A stretch of DNA of 64,000 bases from Herbaspirillum sp. 3R11 (GCF_004563925.1 NZ_SPNJ01000001.1:682001-746000); one strand, 5' to 3'; positions 35,101-45,134 are shown, numbered from the stretch's first letter. Made by a program: numbers and translations. The notes: a model not told the origin generated them from the sequence alone.

Positions 35101-36219
35101 ATGCTCAAATCTGCGCTAGCTGCCGTCGCTACGGCACTTCTGGTTCTGGTCGGCACATCCTCTGTGCAAGCACAAACTTCACCGAATTCCAAGAAAACAG
35201 TCGTTAAAAAGACTGTAATCAAGAAGAACGTCGTCAATCGTCGTCCAGTCGCCGCGCCCAGACGCGCTACCCAAGCCTCGCTGGATCGCCGCGAAAAACT
35301 GGTCAAGAAGGTCGCCATGGTTCACGGCAAGCGCCGCGTGGTGTATCAGCGCGTAGCCGCCATGCCGACAGTGCCGGTGGTGCCGCCCGTGATGACCGCC
35401 GGCGACATGGCCGGCCTCAACCTGACGCAGGATCCTCTGGCCTTGCGTTCCAACGTCGCGCTGGTGATTGACCAGGCCAGCTCCCAGGTTCTGTTTGAAA
35501 AGAATTCCGCCGTCGCCTTGCCGATCGCTTCCGTCACCAAGCTGATGACTTCGCTGGTGGTGGTTGAAGCGCGCCAGAACATGGAAGAGATCCTGACCGT
35601 CAGCGATGACGACGTCGATCGTCAAAAACACAGCAGCTCCCGCCTGCGCGTCGGCGCACAATTGTCGCGCGACGACATGCTGCACATTGCGCTGATGAGC
35701 TCCGAAAACCGCGCGGCATCGGCACTGGGCCGCAGCTATCCGGGCGGCCTGCCGGCATTCGTCGCCGCGATGAACGCCAAGGCCCGCTCGCTGGGCATGA
35801 TGGATACGCACTACGTTGATTCGACCGGTCTCTCCAGCAGCAACGTCGCCAGCGCACGCGACCTTGCCAAATTGGTGGTCGCCGCTTACAACTACCCGAT
35901 CATTCGCCAATATTCGACCGATGCCAAGTACATGGTCGAGCCCAGCGGTCATGCATTGCAATACGCCAGCTCCAACCGCCTGGTTGCCAGCAAGGATTGG
36001 GACATTGGTCTGCAAAAAACCGGTTACATCAACGAAGCAGGCCACTGCCTGGTCATGCTGACCAAGATCGAAGGCCGCTCAGTGGTCATGGTGTTCCTCG
36101 ACTCCAAGGGCAAGCTGTCGCACGTCGGTGATGCTGCACGCATGCGCAAATGGCTGTCCGAGCAAGGTCCGCAAAACCTGACCCGTGTGAATCTGCGTGC
36201 ACGCGCGGACGAAGGCTGA
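35101..36219 (+). CDS. D-alanyl-D-alanine endopeptidase (PBP7/8 type)
   Basis: A 372-residue secreted S11 peptidase. Signal peptide MLKSALAAVATALLVLVGTSSV..., then a very basic Lys/Arg-rich segment (residues ~31-85), then the catalytic domain with SxxK (ASVTKLM, Ser144/Lys147), SxN (SEN at 202-204) and KTG (307-309). It cleaves peptidoglycan cross-links in the periplasm. GGGGGAGG gives a strong ribosome site before ATG 35101. The basic linker may bind anionic cell-wall polymers. Terminated by a UUCG-loop hairpin. Confidence 0.93.
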   Translation: MLKSALAAVATALLVLVGTSSVQAQTSPNSKKTVVKKTVIKKNVVNRRPVAAPRRATQASLDRREKLVKKVAMVHGKRRVVYQRVAAMPTVPVVPPVMTAGDMAGLNLTQDPLALRSNVALVIDQASSQVLFEKNSAVALPIASVTKLMTSLVVVEARQNMEEILTVSDDDVDRQKHSSSRLRVGAQLSRDDMLHIALMSSENRAASALGRSYPGGLPAFVAAMNAKARSLGMMDTHYVDSTGLSSSNVASARDLAKLVVAAYNYPIIRQYSTDAKYMVEPSGHALQYASSNRLVASKDWDIGLQKTGYINEAGHCLVMLTKIEGRSVVMVFLDSKGKLSHVGDAARMRKWLSEQGPQNLTRVNLRARADEG

Positions 36220-36242
36220 TCCGGACGCAGGCATTCAGACAA

Positions 36243-36275
36243 TAAAAAAGGCGAACTTCGGTTCGCCTTTTTTTA
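36243..36275. terminator. Rho-independent terminator with TTCG loop
   Basis: AAAGGCGAAC-TTCG-GTTCGCCTTT, perfect stem with flanking A and T runs, between the peptidase (+) and IclR (-) genes. Confidence 0.95.
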
Positions 36276-36306
36276 TTCCTGCCTCAGCACGTAGCTAGCG
36301 TTCAAG

Positions 36307-37110
36307 CTACGCCACGCCGTCCTGCAGGTTCTGCTGGCTCACGAAGCCCAGCGCCGAGGAGATCTGTGCCGCCGTGGTGACCAGGTCTTCCACCCAATCT
36401 TCCTGCAGGCGATCGGCCGGCGCCGAAATCGACAGTCCCGCGACCAGTTTGCCGGAGTCGTCGCGGATGCCTGCCGCCATGCAGCGCACACCCAGTTCCA
36501 GCTCTTCGTTGTCACGCGCGTAACCAAGCGCGCGTACCATGCTCAACTCGCGCTCCAGCTTGCTCAGATCGGTAATCGAATTCTTGTTGTGGCCGGCCAG
36601 CCCGGTGCGCGTGGCGTACGCGCGCACGGCTTTGGGGTCGTCAATGGAGAGGAACAGCTTGCCGGTCGAGGTCAGGTGCAGCGGCGCGCGGCCGCCGATG
36701 GCGCGCACCACCTGCATACCCGAGCGTTCGGAGAAAGAGCGATCGATATAAACGATTTCATCGCTCTGGCGCACTGACAGGTTGATGGTCTGATGCGTCT
36801 TGCGGTGCAGGGCGCGCATGAAGTCGAGCGCCGCTTCGCGCACGCTCAGGCGGCTCTTGACGATGTTGCCGAGTTCCAGCAGGCGCATGCCGAGGCGATA
36901 GGTGCCTGGCTCGGAGCGATCGACGAAACGTTTCACCACCATGTCGTTGAGGATGCGGTGGGCGGTCGATGGATGCAACTTGGTGGCAGCCGACAATTCC
37001 TTCAGGCTGACCGGATCCGGATACATTGCCAGCGCGTCCAGCAAGGACACCATCCGTTCAATGACCTGGATCGATATCGCGCCTGTTTCGTCGTGGGCTT
37101 CTTTTTTCAT
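36307..37110 (-). CDS. IclR-family transcriptional regulator
   Basis: A 267-residue regulator with an N-terminal winged helix (IERMVSLLDALAMYPDPVSLKELSAATKLHPSTAHRILNDMV) and the C-terminal IclR effector domain (GRAPLHLTSTGKLFLS and CMAAGIRDDSGKLVAGLSISAP). Effector unknown. It is divergent from the sulfate-binding/ssu operon across 421 nt, so either it or a CysB-type protein may control that operon; nothing else places it in sulfur metabolism. Confidence 0.92.
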   Translation of the reverse strand: MKKEAHDETGAISIQVIERMVSLLDALAMYPDPVSLKELSAATKLHPSTAHRILNDMVVKRFVDRSEPGTYRLGMRLLELGNIVKSRLSVREAALDFMRALHRKTHQTINLSVRQSDEIVYIDRSFSERSGMQVVRAIGGRAPLHLTSTGKLFLSIDDPKAVRAYATRTGLAGHNKNSITDLSKLERELSMVRALGYARDNEELELGVRCMAAGIRDDSGKLVAGLSISAPADRLQEDWVEDLVTTAAQISSALGFVSQQNLQDGVA

Positions 37111-37531
37111 CTCGATGTTTGATGCATAGCAATAGGTTCTTTATACCACATTGTGAAAAGGAGGAGATGGCGCTGCGCCAGAAGAAGGCGTTTTCGATGC
37201 GCACCGGTAGTTTTACGAGGCCAAAAATGAAACGGCGCAAGTAGGTGGGGGAGACGGCGCCGAATTCCGTCATCACATCGCAATGGCCGATATTACGATT
37301 TTGCCGCGATTCCGGTCCCGATCCCGATCCATCCATATCTCACGGCTATATTGCTGGCGGTGATTCCCTTATGCGAATTTGATATGAACAGCGCCTGTCT
37401 ATATTCGGCAGCCTTGTTGTTGCTTATCTGTTTTCCGCATATTGAGAGAAGAAAGTATTCGTTCGTTTTTTCTTGCCGCCTCATTAACCTGTGCTCTCCA
37501 GAACAAAACTGAACACAGAGGGATGCAGATC
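37111..37531. promoter_or_regulatory. Divergent promoter region of iclR and the sbp-ssu operon
   Basis: A 421-nt region without a convincing gene. The half near sbp is AT-rich. An imperfect dyad ATTCCCTTATGCGAAT (37363-37378, 12 of 16 symmetric) lies about 155 nt before sbp and is a possible binding site for a CysB/Cbl-type activator; a short CCCGAT tandem lies at 37312-37326. No promoter could be fixed by eye. Confidence 0.4.
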
Positions 37532-38545
37532 ATGTTGAAAAAGCTTATCAAGTCGGTTGCCGTGGCAGCCTTGTTCTCCCAGGTTGTGCCGCTGGCGCAC
37601 GCTGCGGATATTTCCTTGCTGAATGTCTCTTACGACCCGACTCGCGAGCTCTACGCCGACTACAACAAGGCCTTTGCCAAATACTGGAAAGCCAAGACCG
37701 GCGACAACGTGACCATCAAGGCATCCCACGGCGGTTCCGGCAAACAGGGCCGCTCCGTCATCGACGGCATCGACGCTGACGTGGTGACACTGGCGCTGGC
37801 TTACGACATTGATGAAATCTCCGAAAAGGCCAAACTGCTGCCGCCCGACTGGCAAAAGCGCCTCGAGCACAACAGCTCGCCGTACACCTCGACCATCGTG
37901 TTCCTGGTGCGCAAGGGCAACCCCAAGAAGATCAAGGACTGGGACGACCTGATCAAACCGGGCGTGTCCGTGATCACGCCGAATCCGAAGACCTCCGGCG
38001 GTGCTCGCTGGAACTACCTGGCCGCATGGGCCTACGCGCTGAAGAAGGGCGGCACTGACGCTGCTGCGCGCGACTACATTTCCAAGCTGTTCAAGAACGT
38101 GCCGGTACTGGATTCCGGTGCTCGCGGCGCCACCATCAGCTTCGTTGAACGCGGCCTGGGCGACGTTCTGCTGGCATGGGAAAACGAAGCGCTGATCTCG
38201 CTGAAGGAATGGGGCCCGGACAAGTTCGACGTCATCACGCCTTCGATCTCCATCCTGGCTGAACCGCCAGTGTCGATCGTCGACAAAGTCGTTGATCGCC
38301 GCGGCACCCGCAAGGTCGCTGAAGAATACCTGAAGCATCTGTATTCCGACGAAGGCCAGGAAATCATCGCCAAGAATTACTACCGCCCGATCAACCCGAA
38401 GATCGCTGCGAAGTACGCATCGCAATATCCGAAGGTCAACCTGATCACCGTCGACAACACCTTCGGCGGCTGGCAGAAGGCTCAGAAGGATCACTTCTCC
38501 GACGGCGGCAGCTTCGACCAGTTGTACGTGCCGAACAAGAAGTAA
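37532..38545 (+). CDS. sbp: Periplasmic sulfate-binding protein
   Basis: A 337-residue binding protein of the Sbp/CysP family. Signal peptide [19 protein letters not shown]...HA, then [20 protein letters not shown], the sulfate loop [23 protein letters not shown], and [19 protein letters not shown]. It captures sulfate for CysTWA. Start 37532 has AGAGGGA at the right distance; ATG 37523 overlaps that site. It heads the ssu operon, while the matching permease genes are 18 kb away (55748-58650). Confidence 0.95.
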   Translation: MLKKLIKSVAVAALFSQVVPLAHAADISLLNVSYDPTRELYADYNKAFAKYWKAKTGDNVTIKASHGGSGKQGRSVIDGIDADVVTLALAYDIDEISEKAKLLPPDWQKRLEHNSSPYTSTIVFLVRKGNPKKIKDWDDLIKPGVSVITPNPKTSGGARWNYLAAWAYALKKGGTDAAARDYISKLFKNVPVLDSGARGATISFVERGLGDVLLAWENEALISLKEWGPDKFDVITPSISILAEPPVSIVDKVVDRRGTRKVAEEYLKHLYSDEGQEIIAKNYYRPINPKIAAKYASQYPKVNLITVDNTFGGWQKAQKDHFSDGGSFDQLYVPNKK

Positions 38546-38567
38546 TTCCGGCACATCAGCATCGCAC

Positions 38568-38595
38568 TCCGGAAGTCTGTAGTACGGCTTCCGGA
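38568..38595 (+). other. Stem-loop after sbp
   Basis: TCCGGAAG (38568-38575) and CTTCCGGA (38588-38595) form a perfect 8-bp stem between sbp and ssuE with no T run. Such stems after binding-protein genes often stabilise the upstream mRNA part and raise its dose. Confidence 0.6.
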
Positions 38596-38636
38596 ATCTT
38601 CACCAGATTCACCTTGATTCACCCTTTGAGTTGACC

Positions 38637-39227
38637 ATGACGATTCTCTTGTTGGCCGGCAGTCCTTCCGCACCGTCCCGTTCCACCCGCTTGCTGCACC
38701 ACGTCGGCGAAAAGCTGGCCGCGCTGGGGCACCGCTATTCGAAATTGGACGTACGTGATCTGCCGGGACAGGCATTGATCCGCGCCGACTTCAACGACCC
38801 TGAAATCAAGGCCGCACTGGCGCGCGTTGCAGAAGCTTCGGCAGTCGTCGTGGCAACGCCGGTTTACAAGGCGGCCTACAGCGGCGCGCTCAAGGCGTTC
38901 CTCGACCTGTTGCCGCAGTTCGGCCTGACCGACAAGCTGGTGTTGCCGCTGGCGACCGGCGGCAGTCAGTCGCACATGCTGGCGCTCGACTACGCGCTGC
39001 GTCCGGTACTGTCGTCGTTGGGGCCCAAGCATGTACTGCCAAGCATTTACGCCACCGAAGCGCAAGTGATCTGGTCGGAGCAGGATGGCCTGGTGCTGGA
39101 TGCGCCGATCGTGGCGCGCGTGCAGGAAGGCGTCGACCAATTGTCGAGCAGCCTGCTGGCCTTGCACAAGACCGCGCCGGGGGCATTCACCGACGTACCG
39201 TTTTCGCAGATCCGATGTAGCGTTTAA
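38637..39227 (+). CDS. ssuE: NAD(P)H-dependent FMN reductase SsuE
   Basis: A 196-residue flavodoxin-fold reductase: TILLLAGSPSAPSRSTRLL phosphate loop, VVVATPVYKAAYSGALKAFLDLLPQ (the Tyr in AAYSGA matches the SsuE signature) and LPLATGGSQSHMLALDYALRPVL. It supplies FMNH2 to SsuD in the cytoplasm. The start ATG 38637 was preferred to TTG 38631. Second gene of the sulfonate operon. Confidence 0.94.
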   Translation: MTILLLAGSPSAPSRSTRLLHHVGEKLAALGHRYSKLDVRDLPGQALIRADFNDPEIKAALARVAEASAVVVATPVYKAAYSGALKAFLDLLPQFGLTDKLVLPLATGGSQSHMLALDYALRPVLSSLGPKHVLPSIYATEAQVIWSEQDGLVLDAPIVARVQEGVDQLSSSLLALHKTAPGAFTDVPFSQIRCSV

Positions 39228-39347
39228 GCGTAGCTCCGAATCTAGCTCCGCTTCAAATTAGTCATCCACGCAAGACCCAAGATCCGCTGCAGGAGCGGAG
39301 GGGCCTTGTTACGCCAAATTACACAAATAACAGTTACGGGAAAACAG

Positions 39348-40325
39348 ATGAGTGCACAACAACGTTCCGCCAGACGCCGCACCCTCGGCTTGCTGTCCGC
39401 GCTGACCACACTGACCATTGCGGCCGCCGGCTTCGGCGTCAGCAATTTCGCCGCAGCGCAATCCAAGCCGGTGCTGCGCATCGGCTATCAAAAAGCCGCC
39501 AGCACGCTGGTGCTGCTCAAGGCGCACGGCGCGCTGGAAAAGCGTCTGCAGGCGCAAGGCGTGGAAGTCAAATGGGCGGAATTCACTGCCGGTCCGCAAC
39601 TGCTGGAAGCGCTGAACGTCGGCTCGGTCGACTTCGGTTATGTCGGCGAAGCGCCGCCGGTGTTTGCCCAGGCGGCAGGCGCAGACTTTGTCTACACCGC
39701 CTATGAAATCCCGACGCCGAACGCCGAAGGCCTGCTGGTGCAAAAGGATTCACCTATCAAGAACGTGGCCGAACTGAAGGGCAAGAAAATCGCCTTCAAC
39801 AAAGGCTCCGATGTGCATTGGCTGGTGGTGGCCCTGCTCAAGAAAGCCGGCCTCAACTACAGCGACATCCAGCCGGTCTACCTGGCGCCGGCCGATGCCC
39901 GCGCCGCCTTTGAAAAAGGCGCCATCGATGCGTGGGCCATCTGGGATCCGTTCCAGGCCGCCGCTGAAAAACAGATCGGCGCACGTCGTCTGGCAACCGG
40001 TGTGGGCGCAGTCAGCCATCACCAGTTCTTCCTGAGCGCGCGTCCGTTCGCTGAAAAGAATGCCGCGGTTCTCAAGGTGCTGCTGGAAGAAATCACCAAG
40101 GAAGGCCAATGGATCCGCGCCAACACCAAGGAAGCCGCGACCCAGCTCGCGCCTATCCAGGGTCTGGACACCGACGTCATCGAAGTCAGCCTGAAGCGCT
40201 ACGAACACATCTTCCGTCCGATCGACGCCAAGGTGCTGGAAGAGCAGCAGCGCATCGCCGACGCCTTCTTCGAGCTCAAGCTGATCCCGAAGAAACTCAG
40301 CGTCAAGGACGCAGTGCTGAAGTAA
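39348..40325 (+). CDS. ssuA: Aliphatic sulfonate-binding protein SsuA
   Basis: A 325-residue periplasmic binding protein of the SsuA/TauA family. A twin-arginine-like basic N-terminus (RSARRRTLGLLSALTTLTI) leads the signal region; the mature part starts VLRIGYQKAASTLVLLKAHG, with FGYVGEAPPVFAQAAGADFVYTAYE and GAIDAWAIWDPF. It delivers alkanesulfonates to SsuBC. Start ATG 39348; the longer reading to 39306 is less likely. Confidence 0.95.
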   Translation: MSAQQRSARRRTLGLLSALTTLTIAAAGFGVSNFAAAQSKPVLRIGYQKAASTLVLLKAHGALEKRLQAQGVEVKWAEFTAGPQLLEALNVGSVDFGYVGEAPPVFAQAAGADFVYTAYEIPTPNAEGLLVQKDSPIKNVAELKGKKIAFNKGSDVHWLVVALLKKAGLNYSDIQPVYLAPADARAAFEKGAIDAWAIWDPFQAAAEKQIGARRLATGVGAVSHHQFFLSARPFAEKNAAVLKVLLEEITKEGQWIRANTKEAATQLAPIQGLDTDVIEVSLKRYEHIFRPIDAKVLEEQQRIADAFFELKLIPKKLSVKDAVLK

Positions 40326-40416
40326 GGAAAGTAACTACGCAAGAAGGATGCGCCGGCTTTCAACAGACCGACGCACCACTGGTTTCACCTGATACCGATA
40401 TCGATTGGAGTTTGCA

Positions 40417-41592
40417 ATGAACGTTTTCTGGTTTATCCCCACGCACGGCGACAGCCGCTACCTCGGCACCGCAGAAGGCGGACGCCTGGTCAGTCATGAC
40501 TACATGAAGCAGGTCGCGGTTGCTGCCGATACCCTGGGATATGACGGCGTGCTGTTGCCGACCGGACGTTCCTGTGAAGACGCCTGGGTCACCGCGGCCA
40601 GCCTGATCGGTGAAACCAAGCAACTGAAATTTCTGGTCGCAGTGCGTCCCGGCCTGAGCGCACCGACGCTGTCGGCGCGCATGGCTGCCACCTTTGACCG
40701 CTTGTCCGGCGGTCGCCTGCTGGTCAACGTTGTTACCGGCGGCGATCCTGCCGAGCAGGAAAGCGACGGCATCTTCGGCACGCACAAAGAGCGCTATGAA
40801 ATCTCCGACGAGTTCCTCAAGATCTGGCGCGACGTGCTGAGCAAGACCCACACCGGCGGCGAAACCAATTTCGAAGGCAAGCACCTCAGCGTCAAGGGCG
40901 CCAAGGCGCTTTATCCACCGGTGCAGGCGCCGTATCCGCCATTGTATTTCGGCGGTTCCTCGGATGAAGCGATCGACCTCGCCGCCGAGCAGGTCGACGT
41001 CTACCTGACCTGGGGTGAACCGCCTGAGGCAGTTGCAGAGAAGATCGCCATCGTGCGTGCACGCGCCGCCAAAGCCGGCCGCACGTTGCGCTTCGGCATC
41101 CGCCTGCACGTGATCGTCCGTGAAACCACGGAAGCCGCCTGGCGCGCCGCCGACGAGCTCATCAGCAAGCTCGACGACGCCACCATCGAAAAGGCGCAGA
41201 AGACCTTTGCCAAGATGGATTCCGAAGGACAGCGCCGCATGGCGGCGCTGCACGGCGGCAAGCGCGACAAGCTCGAAGTCAGCCCGAATCTCTGGGCCGG
41301 CGTCGGCCTGGTGCGCGGCGGCGCCGGCACCGCGCTGGTCGGCGACGGTCCGACCGTGGCGGCACGCCTGAAAGAATATGCAGACCTCGGCATCGACACC
41401 TTCATCCTGTCCGGCTATCCGCATCTGGAAGAATCGTATCGCTTCGCCGAACTGGTGTTCCCGCTGTTGCCGCGCAAGCAAAAGGAAACGCTGCCCGGCT
41501 TCAACCTGACCGGTCCGTTCGGTGAAATCGTCGGTAACACCCATGTGCCGCCGCCGGCCGCAAAGCCGGCGCAGCAAGTCTCGGAGAGTTAA
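40417..41592 (+). CDS. ssuD: FMNH2-dependent alkanesulfonate monooxygenase SsuD
   Basis: A 391-residue luciferase-fold flavin monooxygenase that releases sulfite from C2-C10 alkanesulfonates. Landmarks: [54 protein letters not shown], and [26 protein letters not shown]. Length is slightly over the usual 380, with a Pro/Ala-rich tail. The start at 40417 has TTTGCAATG, weak ribosome site. Co-transcribed with ssuA and ssuC. Confidence 0.96.
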   Translation: MNVFWFIPTHGDSRYLGTAEGGRLVSHDYMKQVAVAADTLGYDGVLLPTGRSCEDAWVTAASLIGETKQLKFLVAVRPGLSAPTLSARMAATFDRLSGGRLLVNVVTGGDPAEQESDGIFGTHKERYEISDEFLKIWRDVLSKTHTGGETNFEGKHLSVKGAKALYPPVQAPYPPLYFGGSSDEAIDLAAEQVDVYLTWGEPPEAVAEKIAIVRARAAKAGRTLRFGIRLHVIVRETTEAAWRAADELISKLDDATIEKAQKTFAKMDSEGQRRMAALHGGKRDKLEVSPNLWAGVGLVRGGAGTALVGDGPTVAARLKEYADLGIDTFILSGYPHLEESYRFAELVFPLLPRKQKETLPGFNLTGPFGEIVGNTHVPPPAAKPAQQVSES

Positions 41593-41601
41593 GGAACCAT
41601 C

Positions 41602-42438
41602 ATGAGTGCAAGCATCGCCAGCTCTACCGTCGACACGCCGCGCAAGATCGCTGCCGCAAAGCGTGACGGCAACAGCAGCGGTTTCGGCGCCACGCAATTG
41701 CTGTCCTGGGCTTTGCCGGTCGGCCTGATCGTGGTGTGGCAAATCGCCGCGCAGCTCGGCTGGCTGTCCAGCCGCATCCTGCCCGAGCCGTGGGCGGTGC
41801 TGCGCGCAGCCTGGAACCTGTCGGCATCGGGCGAGTTGTGGACACATCTGGGCGTGAGCACCGGACGCGCAGCCTCGGGCTTCGCCGTCGGCGGCGGACT
41901 CGGTTTGCTGCTGGGTCTGTTGACCGGCACTTTCCGCCAGGCGGAAGTGCTGCTCGACACCACGCTGCAGATGGTGCGCAATATCCCTGCGCTGGCCTTG
42001 ATTCCACTCGTGATCCTGTGGTTCGGTATCGACGAGACTTCCAAGCTGTTCCTGGTGTCGGTCGGCGTGTTCTTCCCGATTTACCTCAATACTTTCCACG
42101 GCATCCGCTCGGTCGACAAGGGTCTGATCGAAATGGCGAAGAGCTACGGCTTGTCCGGCTGGCCGCTGTATCGCGACGTGATCCTGCCCGGCGCATTGCC
42201 GTCGATCCTGGTCGGCGTGCGCTTTGCGCTCGGCCTGGTGTGGGTGCTGCTGATCGTGGCCGAAACCATTTCGGCGCAGGCCGGCATCGGTTACATGACC
42301 ATGAACGCCCGTGAATTCCTGCAAACCGATGTGGTGCTGGTCGGCATTCTGCTGTACGCGCTGCTAGGCAAACTGGCCGACGTACTGGCGCGCGGCCTGG
42401 AAAAATTCTGGCTGCGCTGGCATCCGGGTTATCAATGA
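41602..42438 (+). CDS. ssuC: Sulfonate ABC transporter permease SsuC
   Basis: A 278-residue inner-membrane permease with six helices and the EAA-type loop ([35 protein letters not shown]). The cytoplasmic N-terminus is ~30 residues long. It pairs with SsuB and SsuA for sulfonate uptake. Its stop overlaps the ATG of ssuB (ATGA). Confidence 0.95.
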   Translation: MSASIASSTVDTPRKIAAAKRDGNSSGFGATQLLSWALPVGLIVVWQIAAQLGWLSSRILPEPWAVLRAAWNLSASGELWTHLGVSTGRAASGFAVGGGLGLLLGLLTGTFRQAEVLLDTTLQMVRNIPALALIPLVILWFGIDETSKLFLVSVGVFFPIYLNTFHGIRSVDKGLIEMAKSYGLSGWPLYRDVILPGALPSILVGVRFALGLVWVLLIVAETISAQAGIGYMTMNAREFLQTDVVLVGILLYALLGKLADVLARGLEKFWLRWHPGYQ

Positions 42439-43331
42439 ACAAGGCAACGGATAAAGGCGTCGTAATGCAAAACAATCCTGTCGAAACCACGCAAGTGAAG
42501 AATGCCGCCGAAGCGCAATCCGGCAAGCAGAGCCGCGGCGTGCGCGTCGCCATCGACGGCCTGTCGAAATCCTATGCCGGCCGCGAAGTGCTCAAAGCCG
42601 TCGCACTCGACGTCAAGCCCGGCGAGTTCGTCGCCATCGTCGGTCGCAGCGGTTGCGGTAAAAGCACCTTGTTGCGCCTGATCGCCAAGCTGGAAACTGC
42701 TACCCACGGCGAAGTCGCCTTCGCCAAGGACGCCGACGGACGTCAACCGGGCTTTGAGCCGGAGACCCGCATCATGTTCCAGGACTCGCGCCTGCTGCCA
42801 TGGAAACGCGTGCTCAACAATGTGGCGCTGGGCTTGCCCAAGGCGGCCTTGCCCTCGGCCTCGCAAGCGCTGCGCCAGGTCGGTCTCGAAGAGCGCGCCG
42901 GCGAATGGCCGGCGGTGCTGTCGGGCGGTCAACGTCAACGCGTGGCGCTGGCGCGCGCGCTGGTGCACGACCCTGAATTATTGCTGCTGGACGAACCGCT
43001 GGGCGCACTCGATGCGCTGACCCGCATCGAGATGCAGCAACTGATCGAATCGCTGTGGCAAAAGCGCGGCTTCACCGCCGTGCTGGTCACGCATGACGTA
43101 CAGGAAGCGATCGCGCTGGCCGATCGCGTGGTGTTGATCGAAGACGGCAACATCACGCTCGACCAGACCATAGCCCTGCCGCGTCCGCGTGCACGCGGCA
43201 ACCCTGCGTTCGCGCAGATGGAAGAGTACATCCTGTCGCGCGTGCTGCAACATCCGGCCAATGCGCCGGACAGCGCGCTCGGCGATGTCTCGCTGCAAAA
43301 GACCGTCAATCAGGTGCAGTGGGCAATTTGA
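42435..43331 (+). CDS. ssuB: Sulfonate ABC transporter ATPase SsuB
   Basis: A 298-residue ATPase: Walker [14 protein letters not shown]-loop [11 protein letters not shown], signature [19 protein letters not shown], Walker [18 protein letters not shown]-loop [10 protein letters not shown]. Start is taken at ATG 42435 overlapping ssuC; ATG 42465 is an alternative. A hexamer array follows its stop directly. Confidence 0.94.
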   Translation: MNKATDKGVVMQNNPVETTQVKNAAEAQSGKQSRGVRVAIDGLSKSYAGREVLKAVALDVKPGEFVAIVGRSGCGKSTLLRLIAKLETATHGEVAFAKDADGRQPGFEPETRIMFQDSRLLPWKRVLNNVALGLPKAALPSASQALRQVGLEERAGEWPAVLSGGQRQRVALARALVHDPELLLLDEPLGALDALTRIEMQQLIESLWQKRGFTAVLVTHDVQEAIALADRVVLIEDGNITLDQTIALPRPRARGNPAFAQMEEYILSRVLQHPANAPDSALGDVSLQKTVNQVQWAI

Positions 43332-43373
43332 GTTTTCGTTTTTGTTTTTGTTTTTGTTTTTGTTTTCGTTTTT
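43332..43373 (+). repeat. GTTTTY hexamer tandem array
   Basis: Seven uninterrupted hexamers GTTTTC/GTTTTT (42 nt), right after the ssuB stop codon (43329-43331) and 33 nt before the molbindin start. On the + strand mRNA this is a U-rich, G-spaced tract. Confidence 0.95.
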
Positions 43374-43406
43374 CAACGCAGTTTTCTACCTCACCAGGAG
43401 TCAAGC

Positions 43407-43622
43407 ATGACCATTCAAGCCATCAACGTCCGCAATCAATTCAAGGGCAAAGTCAAAGCCATCATCGAAGGCTCCGTCGTCTCCGAAGTCGATGTCGAAA
43501 CACCTGCCGGTATCGTCACATCGGTCATCACCACACGCTCGGTCAAGGACCTGGGCCTGGTGATCGGCAGCGAAGTCGTCGCGCTGGTCAAGGCGACTGA
43601 AGTGTCGATCGCCAAGCTCTGA
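43407..43622 (+). CDS. ssuF: Molbindin/TOBE-domain protein (SsuF-like)
   Basis: A 71-residue single Mop/TOBE domain (MTIQAINVRNQFKGKVKAIIEGSVVSEVDVETP... ending VALVKATEVSIAKL). It binds oxyanions such as molybdate; in Pseudomonas a similar gene ends the ssu operon and is called ssuF. GGAG precedes the start. Separated from ssuB by the GTTTTY array. Confidence 0.9.
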   Translation: MTIQAINVRNQFKGKVKAIIEGSVVSEVDVETPAGIVTSVITTRSVKDLGLVIGSEVVALVKATEVSIAKL

Positions 43623-43646
43623 TCTGATTATTTCGCGGAGCCATTG

Positions 43647-44489
43647 ATGAAGTATCAAGCCCTGGAAAAATATCTTGCCCGTCTCAACGGGTCTGTGAAA
43701 GAAGAGTCCAGGGTCTGGCTGGATGCGGAAGGGCGGGCGCAGGGAAAGTATTTCAATACCACGCTCACTTCCGCGTTTCAGCCGATACGTGTATTCGGCA
43801 GCGCCGGCACGCCGGACGCCACCATCGTTGCGCATGAAGGTTTTGCGCGCAGTTATTCCGAAGACGACAGCGGCCTGCATCTGTGGCGCCTGCTCGACCA
43901 GGCCGCCAGCGATGACGAGTCGGTCGAGTTGGACCGCTTGTGCCGCATGTTGCATTCGATCAATTTTTATCGCCAGGTGGACCATGACGTCAGTCTGCAC
44001 CTGAGCGTGCATGCGCGGTTGCTGGCGGCCGTCGACAGCAATCACGGCATCGCTTTCCGTCGCATTCTCAACCTGCTGGAACTGCCGCATGACAAGATCG
44101 TGCTGCAAATGCCGGTGGTGACGCAGAACCAGGGCTGGCTGCTCAACTACGTGCTCGACAATTACCGGCGCAACGGTTTCCGGCTCGGCATCAGCGCCGC
44201 CGATGCGCGCGACGCGCTGGCCTTGCTCGATAAGGTCAAGCCCGACATGATCAAGGTCGATGCGCGCGAACTGGTTGATGAAGAGGGCACTGAAAAGTTG
44301 CTGCGCCAGGCCGGCGCACTCGGCATTCGCGTCGTGTTCAAACGCGTCGAGAATTCGGATGTATTCGCGCGGTTGCAAGAGTTCGGCGGCAAGCTGGCAA
44401 CGCCGGTGTATGCTCAGGGCTATTTGTGGGATACGCCGAAATCGGTTTTGGCGCTTCCACTCTCAAACTCTGAAAGCAAGGTGGCCTGA
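43647..44489 (+). CDS. Degenerate EAL-domain protein
   Basis: A 280-residue protein with an EAL fold that is likely inactive as a cyclic-di-GMP phosphodiesterase. EAL reads EGF (Glu64 kept); the N-x-S position is HLS near 118; the DDFGTG metal loop is replaced by SAADARDAL (183-191); IKID survives as IKVD (202-205) and QGY at 257-259. It may bind c-di-GMP or a protein partner as a sensor. It lies in the ssu operon 24 nt after the molbindin gene; its TGA is next to the following ATG. Confidence 0.87.
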   Translation: MKYQALEKYLARLNGSVKEESRVWLDAEGRAQGKYFNTTLTSAFQPIRVFGSAGTPDATIVAHEGFARSYSEDDSGLHLWRLLDQAASDDESVELDRLCRMLHSINFYRQVDHDVSLHLSVHARLLAAVDSNHGIAFRRILNLLELPHDKIVLQMPVVTQNQGWLLNYVLDNYRRNGFRLGISAADARDALALLDKVKPDMIKVDARELVDEEGTEKLLRQAGALGIRVVFKRVENSDVFARLQEFGGKLATPVYAQGYLWDTPKSVLALPLSNSESKVA

Positions 44490-44490
44490 C

Positions 44491-45060
44491 ATGGGCAACA
44501 CATCCATTGCACGCATTGCTGATTTCCGCGTGCTGGTGGTGCCGGGACTTGACGGCAGCGGTCCCGAGCATTGGCAGTCACGCTGGCAACGGCTGTATCC
44601 GGCTTTCGAGCGGGTTGAGCAGGATCGCTGGGATGTTGCGGATTTGCCGGTGTGGTCGGCGCGTTTGCAGGAAGTGCTGGCGCAGGATGTTCGTCCTACT
44701 GTTCTTGTCGCGCACAGCTTCGGTTGCCTGACTTCGGTGCATCGTGCTGGTGTTGACGCCGGTCATATCGTTGGCGCGTTGTTGGTGGCGCCGGCGGATC
44801 CTGAAAAATTCAAAGTTGCCGATGTCGTGCAGACGCGGTTGCCGTTTCCTTCGGTGGTTGTCGGTAGTACCGATGATCCGTGGATGTCGGCGGAACGTGC
44901 GGAGCATTGGGCTGGGGTTTGGGGGAGCGAATTCGTCAATGCGGGGGCGGTGGGGCATATCAATACTGCTTCGGGGTTGGGGGACTGGCCTGATGGGCAG
45001 GATGTGTTGGCGGCCTTGGTTAGGCGGGTTGGTAACCGTAATTCGGTGACTTCCGCCTGA
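44491..45060 (+). CDS. RBBP9/YdeN-type alpha/beta hydrolase
   Basis: A 189-residue serine hydrolase of the RBBP9/YdeN family (PF06821): VLVVPGLDGSGPEHWQSRW at the N-terminus, nucleophile in VLVAHSFGCLTS, and catalytic GHIN (VGHINTASGLGDWPDG) near the C-terminus. Substrate unknown; might deal with sulfur esters given the operon, but this is a guess. It starts one base after the EAL stop codon, and codon use becomes GT-rich toward the 3' end. Confidence 0.9.
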   Translation: MGNTSIARIADFRVLVVPGLDGSGPEHWQSRWQRLYPAFERVEQDRWDVADLPVWSARLQEVLAQDVRPTVLVAHSFGCLTSVHRAGVDAGHIVGALLVAPADPEKFKVADVVQTRLPFPSVVVGSTDDPWMSAERAEHWAGVWGSEFVNAGAVGHINTASGLGDWPDGQDVLAALVRRVGNRNSVTSA

Positions 45061-45134
45061 AGTTTTTCGTTCTGTTCTTATTTATTCCTTTTTCTCTTCG
45101 GTCGACCTTGCCGGGGGCGGCCCGGCAGCCGCTC

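Noticed and set aside
40360-42324. 654-codon open frame on - strand opposite ssuD and ssuC
   Set aside because: Antisense to well-supported ssu genes; no recognisable domain.
43332-43373. Hexamer array as a CRISPR
   Set aside because: No spacers between units; a simple sequence repeat.
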